Made by a program: the position numbers and the translations under genes
Notes under the pieces: generated by a model
The model's database searches: none
Told to the model about the DNA's origin: nothing
What the model saw: the letters and a program-made list of their open reading frames with translations, nothing else
Shown: in pieces, positions 1-7,627 of the stretch
Position numbering within the stretch: the stretch's first letter is position 1
Layout of the letters: the number at the start of each line of letters is the position of its first letter
DNA from: Bacteroidota bacterium
GTDB lineage: Bacteria; Bacteroidota; Bacteroidia; Chitinophagales; JADJOU01
Direction of reading: 5' to 3'
NCBI GenBank assembly: GCA_016713645.1
Contig: JADJOU010000019.1
Coordinates: 1-64,000, forward strand
DNA: 64,000 bases

Positions 1-613
1 GGTAGTTCTCTTTGTCTAGAATTTTCTCCTTAATCGCTTTATTGATAAGTGATCGGAGAGTTCGGAGATACACAGAAAGTCCATTCACTGAGTTGTTTCT
101 TGATAGATATCCTGATTCAAAATTTTGATGAAATCATATTTCACATCCTTAAGCGGAATATCCTTATTATTTAAAAGGTTTTCATTCCAATCAAAAGAGT
201 CTTATAAACTTTGGCGTTACCTATTCTATCGCTTTGAATCAAATTTTGAATTGTCTCTTCTAAATAGGTAAATAGAGTAATGATGTGTTGCTTTTCCTTC
301 TTTTGAATTAATTGTTTGATTTCATTTATCGATAAACTAGAAAAGAGTTTTTTTTCTCATCTAATTTCATAATAATATCCAGTGCTTCTGATTTTTGTTT
401 GTCAATTAGGTTATTCAATCTTGTAACAGATTCAAGTCCTTTGAACGATTTTTTGATACATCTTTTTTTGTTATCCCAATCTTTTTCGGCAACTGAGTAT
501 CCTGTATGGATTGTTAATGGTTTACTATAATGTATAAGAAGGAGAACTATTGGAAATGTACCATCTTTTTTCCGTCTCCTGATGTCTAAAGAAATTGATA
601 TACTTGTATTCAT
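1..613 (-). pseudogene. Tyrosine recombinase (integrase), N-terminal part, frameshifted and cut by the window edge
   Basis: Reading on the minus strand from the ATG at 613, the product begins MNTSISISLDIRRRKKDGTF, like the arm DNA-binding domain of Bacteroidota tyrosine recombinases. It continues into a SAM-like core-binding domain near the window start (NNSVNGLSVYLRTLRS followed by INKAIKE). The catalytic domain would lie beyond base 1. Joining the recognisable pieces needs three frame changes: in the run of eight A's near 346-354, near 172-182, and near 117-127. The gene is adjacent to a truncated tRNA 3' end, the usual place for the integrase of a tRNA-targeting element. The family call is firm. 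Whether the gene is dead or only mis-sequenced is open. Confidence 0.75.
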
Positions 614-758
614 GATATTAAGTTGTGGTTTTAAAATTTGCAAGTAATTTGCAAGTAAATGGTGGATTTAAATGAATCTTAATGATGCTAAATTAATACT
701 AATATACTGGAAAACAACGAATAATGCAATAGGTAATTTCACATTAGGTCAATTTTTT

Positions 759-805
759 TCTGCCTTACAAGCAGAGGGTCGGGGGTTCGAATCCCTCAAC
801 TTCCA
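759..805 (+). tRNA. 3' half of tRNA-Val(UAC), probable attachment-site remnant
   Basis: The sequence carries an anticodon stem TCTGC/GCAGA around the loop CTTACAA (anticodon TAC, valine). A variable region follows, then a T-arm with stem GGGGG/CCCTC around TTCGAAT, then the 3' acceptor strand AACTTCC plus discriminator A. No D-arm and no 5' acceptor strand (expected GGAAGTT) precede it; the DNA before 759 is AT-rich and unrelated. This is half a tRNA, as left at the edge of an element that integrates into the 3' end of a tRNA gene. The integrase piece on the left supports an element boundary at about 805. Confidence 0.8.
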
Positions 806-818
806 CAACACATTATCA

Positions 819-848
819 AGCCTTTACAGAAATGTAGAGGCTTTTTTA
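819..848 (+). terminator. Rho-independent terminator of the tRNA fragment
   Basis: The stem AGCCTTTACA / TGTAGAGGCT has one G-T pair and a GAAA loop, and is followed by six T's. It sits 14 bases after the tRNA 3' end, so the native tRNA terminator was kept with the fragment. Confidence 0.8.
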
Positions 849-863
849 TTTGGGGTGGGTTAA

Positions 864-1020
864 ACATAGGTTAGTTTTATTCCAAAGATTTAAATTAAAA
901 AAATAGATGATTAATTGGAGTAGAAAATTCGCGTGAGCGATCGCAGCCGGCATGCACAAGGCGGAGAGCGCGACCTGAAGGGGCACGCCCTCACCACATT
1001 CTAATTCGACTTTTCTGGTT
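864..1020. other. Intergenic stretch with a GC-rich patch
   Basis: Between the tRNA terminator and the end of feoB there is no supported gene. Bases about 930-1000 are clearly more GC-rich than the surroundings and contain short palindromes (GCGATCGC at 937, GGGCACGCCC near 981). This may be junk left near the element boundary. I see no function. Confidence 0.4.
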
Positions 1021-2975
1021 CTACACAAACATCCTATACACCACCCAAGCACTCGCATAAGCCAATACGCCCATGTATGCAAAGGAGCTCAATGCCCATT
1101 TCCAACCATTGGTCTCGCGCTTGATGGCGGCAATCGTGCTCATGCACTGCAAGGCGAATACATAGAAAATCAGAAGGGATAATCCCGTCGCCTTTGTAAA
1201 TACTGGTTGCCCCGTCTTATCATGTTTTTGCAACAATAGTTTTTCCTTGATGCTCATCGGGTTTTCCTGCTCGGATTCTTCGATGGAATAGATCGTAGCC
1301 AAAGTGCCTACGAATACTTCCCTCGCGGCAAATGAGGTGATGAGGGCAATGCCGATTTTCCAATCGTATCCCAGCGGAGCGACAACAGGTTCTATGCCCT
1401 TGCCTATATTGCCGATGAATGACTCTTCGAGTGGAATATGCGCTTCCAAATGCCAACCATTGGAAAAACTCTCTTTCCCAAATGATGCCAATAACCACAA
1501 TACAATGGAGATCGAAAATATGATTTTCCCTGCGCCGCGCACAAAGGAGACAATTGCATTCTTAATCAATATCACCAAATTATACATCGTGGGAATGCGG
1601 TATGGTGGCAATTCCATGACCAAGAGCGATCGCTCCTGTGTCTCAATATTCGACTTCAATAAAAATGCCGTCAAGATGGCGCCCAAAACGCCCAATCCAT
1701 ATAGTCCTAGCATGGTGGTGCCGCGCAAATGCAAGGAATCACCGTTGCGATTAAAATAGTATACACGGGCAATCTCGCCGAACAAGTCATAAATGGAACG
1801 GTGAGGATGGTAATCAATCGCTCTTTATAATTGCTGATATTTCGCGTTGCTGCAATGGCAGGAATGGCGCAGGCTGTGCCAGACATCAGGGGAATGATAC
1901 TCTTGCCGCTCATGCCCAATTTTTGCATCATCTTATCCATCAAAAAAACAACGCGGGCGATATACCCACTCTCTTCTAGCAGGGAGATGAAAAAATAGAG
2001 CAAGGCGATTTGAGGTATAAACATGATAATGCCCGAAATGCCCGGTATGATGCCCTCCGCAAAGAGTCGAATCAAGAAATTATTCGGTGCGAGATGGGCG
2101 ATATAGGTGGATACATTCGAACCAATATAGTCGATGGCATCCATCGGATAAGCCGCAATCGTAAACAGGGCTTGGAATACGATAAACAAAATCAATACAA
2201 AGAAAAAATAGCCAAAGACGGGATGCATGAGGTATTTATCCAAAACCTCTGAGCGACGCTTCTGCGCAATGCCTTTTTTACTGGGCTTGACAGCGAGTGA
2301 ACATATTTTCTCTATTTGATTGTATCGATCGATGGTCTCGATTCGCTTGATATTTTCAGTCAATGCATTGTATCCAGAATGATGCACCAATTCATGCCAA
2401 GCTTTATAGGACAGCGTATTGCTGGTCTTAAACGATTCAAACAATTCGCTCTTTGAAAAATTTATTTTATTCGGCGTTTTGGTTTTGTTGTAAATATTCT
2501 GTTTAATCTCCTCCACACCTTCTCCTTTCTTCGCATTGCACAATAATACATCTGCTCCAATCTCTTTGGATAAGAAAGAAGTTTCGATGATATAGCCTTT
2601 GTGGTCTAGTTCGTCGATCATGTTTAAGACCAATGAAATGGGATATCCTAAATCGCTCACTTGTGTAAACAATAAAAGGCTGCGGTGAAGGTTGGTGCTA
2701 TCTCCGACGACGACGATGTGGTCGGGAGGATTTTGAAGCAATTCATCGATAACAACTTTTTCATCGAGGGAATTGGGATAGAGCGAATACGTGCCAGGCA
2801 AATCAATAATTTCAAAAACCTCATCTTGAATGGTCACTTGGGCCATTTTCTTCTCTACTGTGATGCCGGGGTAATTCGCGGTCTTTTGATTGAGTCCGGT
2901 CAATTGATTGAACAGCGTCGTCTTTCCCGCGTTGGGATTGCCGATGATATAGATTTTCTTTGGTCGAGCTGTCAA
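1021..2975 (-). CDS. feoB: Ferrous iron transport protein B (frameshifted)
   Basis: FeoB is an inner-membrane Fe(II) transporter with an N-terminal GTPase domain. The G1 motif GNPNAGKTT lies at residues 12-20, the G2 threonine near 39, G3 DLPG at 58-61, and G4 NMID further on. The polytopic core has the GTACAIPA gate segment and the conserved TCSARLPVY. At about 1735 the frame shifts by one base: TCSARLPVYTILIATVI joins to LHLRGTTMLGLYGLG in the other frame, giving about 650 residues, close to the family size. The C-terminal part has the second gate region and ends at 1021. It follows feoA by 31 bases on the same strand, so the two form an feoAB operon under the operator upstream of feoA. Confidence 0.95.
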
Positions 2976-3006
2976 TTTCCTATCTTTTCACTGCATCGTG
3001 AAGATG

Positions 3007-3249
3007 CTATTTCTTTAATGGATCCCCGCATTTTTCTATCTTGATGGAATGCGCTTCATCTCTTCGCAATAATAATTGATAGCCCGATACTTTGACGCAT
3101 ATAGGATCTTGAAAAATAGACTTGCGAACCAGCGAAATAGACTTGCCAGGATAACAGCCCATTTCCACCAATTTCAACATCCAATCACTCTGTTCTAAAG
3201 CCGTGATGATGCCAATTTCATCGCATTCTAAATCTAGAATCGTCATCAA
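3007..3249 (-). CDS. feoA: Ferrous iron transport protein A
   Basis: This 80-residue protein has the SH3-like FeoA fold. The run EIGIITAL, then LVEMGCYPGKSISLV, then a central strand ending in LLLRRDEA, matches the family. FeoA is a small cytoplasmic partner that regulates FeoB. The start may be the second Met (3246). It is first in the operon, preceded by a TATATTTG promoter box and a perfect inverted repeat, so iron- or manganese-dependent repression is likely. Confidence 0.9.
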   Translation of the reverse strand: MMTILDLECDEIGIITALEQSDWMLKLVEMGCYPGKSISLVRKSIFQDPICVKVSGYQLLLRRDEAHSIKIEKCGDPLKK

Positions 3250-3263
3250 TTAATTATTGTATG

Positions 3264-3271
3264 CAAATATA
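3264..3271 (-). promoter_or_regulatory. TAnnTTTG promoter box for feoAB
   Basis: On the minus strand the sequence TATATTTG matches the Bacteroidota -7 consensus TAnnTTTG. It lies about 14 bases before the feoA start codon, immediately downstream of the inverted repeat at 3278-3296. Confidence 0.6.
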
Positions 3272-3277
3272 AAATTA

Positions 3278-3296
3278 ATTTAGAATTGTTCTAAAT
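3278..3296. promoter_or_regulatory. Metalloregulator operator upstream of feoAB
   Basis: ATTTAGAATTGTTCTAAAT is a perfect 8-bp inverted repeat around TTG. It lies just upstream of the -7 box, where bound repressor would block polymerase. Shape and position suit a DtxR/MntR-type (or Fur-type) metal-sensing repressor; which one is inference. Confidence 0.6.
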
Positions 3297-3309
3297 AATT
3301 AAAAATGGT

Positions 3310-3512
3310 GTTTGGAGTCTGGTGTCTGGAGCTTTATTGGAATTCCACAATCGTAATTCGTATATCGTACATCGTAAATCCAAATTGGTTGCTGGTTGTT
3401 GGTTGCAGGGAACATCAGTGGAATTCTCTTTCCAGTATTTTCAAATCGTACATCGTACATCGTAAATCCAAAATCATTCTTCAATCGTATATCGTACATC
3501 GTAAATCCCTAA
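3310..3512. repeat. Intergenic short repeats (TCGTACATCGTAAATCC family)
   Basis: The non-coding gap between mfd and feoA contains three close copies of a motif built from ATCGTAnATCGTA followed by AATCC (near 3355, 3448 and 3484). They are separated by tracts such as TTGGTTGCTGGTTGTTGG and by a duplicated GGAATTC. The open frame across it is a by-product of the repeat, not a gene. Confidence 0.7.
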
Positions 3513-3513
3513 A

Positions 3514-5946
3514 TTAGGGTTTATAAGAAATGATATGTTCCAATTTCCTTCGCCCTTCTAAGGTATTCTCGATATGTTTGAATTCCAATATCAAATAATT
3601 GCCCGTCTGTTTCATCGCACTATTGACGGGATATGCCGCGATGTATGCTAAGATTTTATCGAAGACGCCCGTTTGAAAAAAGATGGATTCTTGGTTTTGA
3701 ATAAAATAACATTTCATCAATTTATTTTTCAAAATAATGCGCTCAAGGCCCAATTTTTTCGCCACCCATTTCAATCGAATCGCTTCGTATAATTCAATTA
3801 TCGGCAGTGGAATTTCTCCAAATCGATCTTTCAATCGCTGATTATAGGCCTCTATTTCTGCCTCTGTCTTCACATCATTCAATTCTGTATACAAGGCCAA
3901 TCGCTCATTGATCGACTTGACATATTCCGTTGGAATCAACATCTCTGTATCTGTCTCTATCTGACAATCTCTTGTAAAATCTCTATCCTCTTTTGTCGTC
4001 TCTTCTGCATACAATTCTTTATAATCGACTTCTTTCAATTCAGCAATGGCCTCATCCAATATCTTGTGGTAAGTATCATAGCCAATCTCACTGATAAAAC
4101 CGCTCTGCTCCCCTCCTAGCAAATTGCCCGCTCCGCGAATATCCATATCTCGCATGGATACATTGAAACCACTGCCCAATTCGCTGAATTGCTCGATGGT
4201 CTTCAATCGATTCCGCGCATCTTGAGTCAATGTGGAATGCGGTGGTGAGAGCAAATAACAAAATGCCTTTTTATTGCTTCGACCGACACGACCGCGCAAT
4301 TGATGTAAATCGCTCAGTCCAAACCAATGTGCATTATTGATGATAATGGTATTCGCATTGGGAATATCAATGCCCGATTCGATGATATTGGTCGATAATA
4401 ATACATCGTATTTTTTCTCTACAAAATCTAAGATAATCTCCTCCAAATGATCGCCGCCCATCTGTCCATGTGCCAAGGCGATATCTGCATTGGGAACGAT
4501 TTTCAAGAGCATCTCTTTGATATCTGCCAAATCTTTCACCCGATTGTGCACAAAGAAAACTTGACCGCCGCGGTAGATTTCATTTTCAATAGCCTCTTTG
4601 ATGATATCTGGATTCAAGACATGCAATTCTGTATTCACCGGTTGTCGATTCGGCGGTGGTGTTTGGATAGTAGATAGATCTCGCGCACCTAAAAGGGAAA
4701 ACTGCAAGGTCCTCGGAATCGGCGTGGCTGTTAGCGTGAGCGTATCTACATTGAGTTTGAATTCTTTTAATTTTTCTTTGACGGCAACGCCAAATTTTTG
4801 TTCTTCATCGATGATCATCAATCCCAAGTCTTTGAATTTAACTTGTTTACCCACGATCGAATGTGTGCCAATCAATATATCCACTTTGCCTTCCTTGACT
4901 TTTTCCAAAGTCTCTGATTTTTGTTTTGCAGATTTAAATCGATTGATATAATCCACGGTACATGGCATTTCTTTGAGTCGCTCAGAAAATGTTTGAAAAT
5001 GTTGATACGCTAAAATCGTTGTTGGCACGAGCACTGCAACTTGTTTGCCATCGACCACTGCTTTAAAAGCCGCGCGAATTGCCACTTCTGTCTTGCCAAA
5101 ACCCACATCTCCGCAGACCAATCGATCCATGGGTTCGGGTTTCTCCATATCCATTTTTACATCTGCTACTGCTTTGATTTGATCCGGCGTATCTTCATAG
5201 ATAAAGGACGATTCCAATTCTGTCTGTAAGTATGTGTCTGGGTTAAATGCAAACCCCTTCATGGTTTTGCGCTTTGCATAGAGCTTGATGAGGTCTTCTG
5301 CAATATCTTTGATTTTCGCTTTGGTCTTTCTCTTGAGGTTGCCCCAAGCATCGCTGCCCAGTTTGGATATCTTGGGATCCACACCTTCCTTGCCGACGTA
5401 TTTTGAAATCTTGTGCAAGGAATTTATATGCACATAGAGAATATCATTATTGGCGTATATGATTCTCACCGCCTCTTGTTCATGTCCGCCAGATTCAATT
5501 TTCTCTAATCCCGAATATCTTCCCACCCCATGATCGATATGGGTTACATAATCACCCGGGCGCAATTCTTTGAGCGTCTTCAACAAGAGTGCTTGACCAT
5601 TGCTATACCCTTCGCGAATTTTATATTTATGAAATCGATTGAAAATTTGATGATCGGTATAACAGGCAATCTTTAAATCATGATCGATAAATCCATCGTG
5701 AATGGCGTGATAGATTGGTTTGAACAGTGGTTCGTCTGATTCGATTTCTGTTTTATGCTTGCTTTTAAAATCATCAAATATGGCATAAAAGCGATCGATT
5801 TGTTTGGTATTATCTGATAAAATCCAATTGGTATATCCCTTTGTTTGGTTGGATTTCAAATCATCAAACAATAGATCGAAATTCTTATTGAAAGATGGTT
5901 GAGGAGAGGAATTAAAATGGATAATATTCTTGGACAAAATGGACAA
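3514..5946 (-). CDS. mfd: Transcription-repair coupling factor, N-terminally truncated
   Basis: Mfd removes RNA polymerase stalled at lesions and recruits UvrA. Visible here are the RNA-polymerase-interacting domain (RPGDYVTHIDHGVGRYSGLE, about residues 128-147), the RecG-like translocase with Walker A GDVGFGKTE, the DEEQ box, TLTATPIPRT, the LRGRVGRSN motif VI region, and the C-terminal TRCF domain. The product is 810 residues, whereas Bacteroidota Mfd is usually about 1,100. The first recognisable piece (NSSPQPSFNKNFDLL) normally lies some 300 residues in, so the UvrB-like domains that bind UvrA are missing. An in-frame stop lies shortly upstream, and only 70 bases separate the gene from the divergent gene at 6016. 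TTG at 5946 is the best start. Confidence 0.92.
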   Translation of the reverse strand: MSILSKNIIHFNSSPQPSFNKNFDLLFDDLKSNQTKGYTNWILSDNTKQIDRFYAIFDDFKSKHKTEIESDEPLFKPIYHAIHDGFIDHDLKIACYTDHQIFNRFHKYKIREGYSNGQALLLKTLKELRPGDYVTHIDHGVGRYSGLEKIESGGHEQEAVRIIYANNDILYVHINSLHKISKYVGKEGVDPKISKLGSDAWGNLKRKTKAKIKDIAEDLIKLYAKRKTMKGFAFNPDTYLQTELESSFIYEDTPDQIKAVADVKMDMEKPEPMDRLVCGDVGFGKTEVAIRAAFKAVVDGKQVAVLVPTTILAYQHFQTFSERLKEMPCTVDYINRFKSAKQKSETLEKVKEGKVDILIGTHSIVGKQVKFKDLGLMIIDEEQKFGVAVKEKLKEFKLNVDTLTLTATPIPRTLQFSLLGARDLSTIQTPPPNRQPVNTELHVLNPDIIKEAIENEIYRGGQVFFVHNRVKDLADIKEMLLKIVPNADIALAHGQMGGDHLEEIILDFVEKKYDVLLSTNIIESGIDIPNANTIIINNAHWFGLSDLHQLRGRVGRSNKKAFCYLLSPPHSTLTQDARNRLKTIEQFSELGSGFNVSMRDMDIRGAGNLLGGEQSGFISEIGYDTYHKILDEAIAELKEVDYKELYAEETTKEDRDFTRDCQIETDTEMLIPTEYVKSINERLALYTELNDVKTEAEIEAYNQRLKDRFGEIPLPIIELYEAIRLKWVAKKLGLERIILKNKLMKCYFIQNQESIFFQTGVFDKILAYIAAYPVNSAMKQTGNYLILEFKHIENTLEGRRKLEHIISYKP

Positions 5947-6015
5947 ATCTGCCGCGAAAATAATTCATTTTATTGGCAAATAGAATTAACTTTGAAAAGT
6001 CAAAAATGATGCGGA

Positions 6016-6477
6016 ATGACCTATAAAACGAACTCGATATACGACAATGAAAATTACTTGGAGATTGTAAATCGAATTGATCGGTTAAATGCATCCAATC
6101 AGCGATTATGGGGCACGATGACGATTTCTCAAATGTTGGCGCATTGCAATCAACCCATTGAAATGGCGTTGAGACAAGAAAAAGTCACACGATCCTGGCT
6201 CGGCTATATTCTAGGCAAATGGGCAAAAAAAGGCATATACAATTACAAACCCTATAAAGCGGGCTTGCCCACAGCGAAGGAATTCATCATTGAGGATGAA
6301 GTAGATTTTGAATCGAGCAGGTCGACATTAAAAAAGAATTTAGAACTATTTGTTCGCGCAGGAGAAAATGGCGCACCCATCCACCCTCATGCTTTTTATG
6401 GCAAGCTGACGCCGCATGAATGGGGATTACTGCAGTACAAACATTTAAATCATCACTTACTTCAATTCGGAGGATAA
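6016..6477 (+). CDS. DUF1569 (DinB-like) protein
   Basis: This 153-residue protein ends in the typical DUF1569 block GKLTPHEWGLLQYKHLNHHL, with histidines placed like the metal ligands of the DinB/YfiT four-helix-bundle superfamily. An N-terminal WGTMTISQMLAHCNQP helix is also characteristic. The biochemical role of the family is not established; a metal-dependent thiol-transferase-like role is conceivable. It sits one base before the glycosyltransferase gene, so the two are probably co-transcribed. Confidence 0.8.
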   Translation: MTYKTNSIYDNENYLEIVNRIDRLNASNQRLWGTMTISQMLAHCNQPIEMALRQEKVTRSWLGYILGKWAKKGIYNYKPYKAGLPTAKEFIIEDEVDFESSRSTLKKNLELFVRAGENGAPIHPHAFYGKLTPHEWGLLQYKHLNHHLLQFGG

Positions 6478-6478
6478 A

Positions 6479-7621
6479 ATGCTCATCAGTTTACTCATCA
6501 CTCTTTCTATCGCTTATTTCATTTTCATGTATCGAATGAGAAAAGGATGGGAAATTACAACAGGTTCTATTCATAAGACGGATACTCAAGTTCAACCTGA
6601 ATCGACCAAAATAGCACTCATCATTGCGTGCAGAAATGAAGAAGGGAATTTAGAGCGCTTATTTGATTCCATTCAAAGACAAAATTATCCAACCGAAAAT
6701 CTTGAAATTGTATTCGTGGACGATTTTAGCACGGACAATAGTCCTGAATTAATTTCCGCTAAAATTCCTCTTTCTAAATTCAAAATTAACTTGATTGAAT
6801 TGTCAAAAATCATGGCAGAAGAGGGATATACAAAACACAATAAAAAAATTGCCCTCTCGAGAGGGATAGAAAGTTCGTCGGGAGAATTGATCATTTGCAC
6901 AGACGCAGATGTATGGATGGGCGAAAATTGGTTGGCCACTATAGCCAAAAAATACGAGGAGACTAAGGCAGATTTTATAACAGGCCCTGTTCTATTCCCC
7001 GCCAGCAAATCCCTTTGGACACAGTTTCTCGAATATGATCAGATCAATAATATCGCTTTCACTGCAGGCAGCATTGGCATAGGTCATGCATCCATGAGCA
7101 ATGGAGCCAATATGGCATTTACGCGAAGCGCTTGGACGAATGCGGGCGGCTATAATGGTATTGAAGACAAACCCAGCGGAGATGATATGATGTTGATGCA
7201 CCGAATTCAAAAGATGCCCAATTCAAATATTGCATTCAATGAAAATAATCAATCGATTGTTTGGACAGATTGTCCAAGTGATTTTTCAGCCTTTATCCAT
7301 CAACGCGTGCGCTGGTTTTCCAAAGTTTTTCAATACGAAGATTCATCAGTAACAATAGGACTTGGATTGGGATATCTCTATCATTTCGGCATCATCCTCG
7401 CCTTATTTTTATCATTCTTCAACAGTCAATATTTATTCTTTCTCATCATGCCAAAAATCCTCATCGATTCATGGTTTATCTTGAGTCCGTTGAATTATTA
7501 CAATAGAGGTGATTTAGTATTGAAGATTCCCCTCTTCTCGCTTTTATCCTCTTTTTATATCGCGGGAATAGGCTCTATTGCTCTTTTCTTTCCCTATCGC
7601 TGGAAAGGTCAAAAGAGATAG
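6479..7621 (+). CDS. Membrane glycosyltransferase, family 2
   Basis: The product has 380 residues: an N-terminal membrane helix (about 1-20), then a GT-A catalytic domain with IIACRNEEGNL, the VDDFSTDNS nucleotide-binding motif, CTDADVWM (the DxD-type metal site), GDDMMLM, and the QRVRWFSK acceptor-side motif. Two or three C-terminal membrane helices follow. It should transfer a nucleotide-activated sugar at the inner membrane face. The acceptor is unknown. It directly follows the DUF1569 gene. Confidence 0.88.
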   Translation: MLISLLITLSIAYFIFMYRMRKGWEITTGSIHKTDTQVQPESTKIALIIACRNEEGNLERLFDSIQRQNYPTENLEIVFVDDFSTDNSPELISAKIPLSKFKINLIELSKIMAEEGYTKHNKKIALSRGIESSSGELIICTDADVWMGENWLATIAKKYEETKADFITGPVLFPASKSLWTQFLEYDQINNIAFTAGSIGIGHASMSNGANMAFTRSAWTNAGGYNGIEDKPSGDDMMLMHRIQKMPNSNIAFNENNQSIVWTDCPSDFSAFIHQRVRWFSKVFQYEDSSVTIGLGLGYLYHFGIILALFLSFFNSQYLFFLIMPKILIDSWFILSPLNYYNRGDLVLKIPLFSLLSSFYIAGIGSIALFFPYRWKGQKR

Positions 7622-7627
7622 CATGTT

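Noticed and set aside
672..863. Open frame across the tRNA fragment and its terminator
   Set aside because: It runs through a tRNA 3' half and a terminator hairpin and has no coding character.
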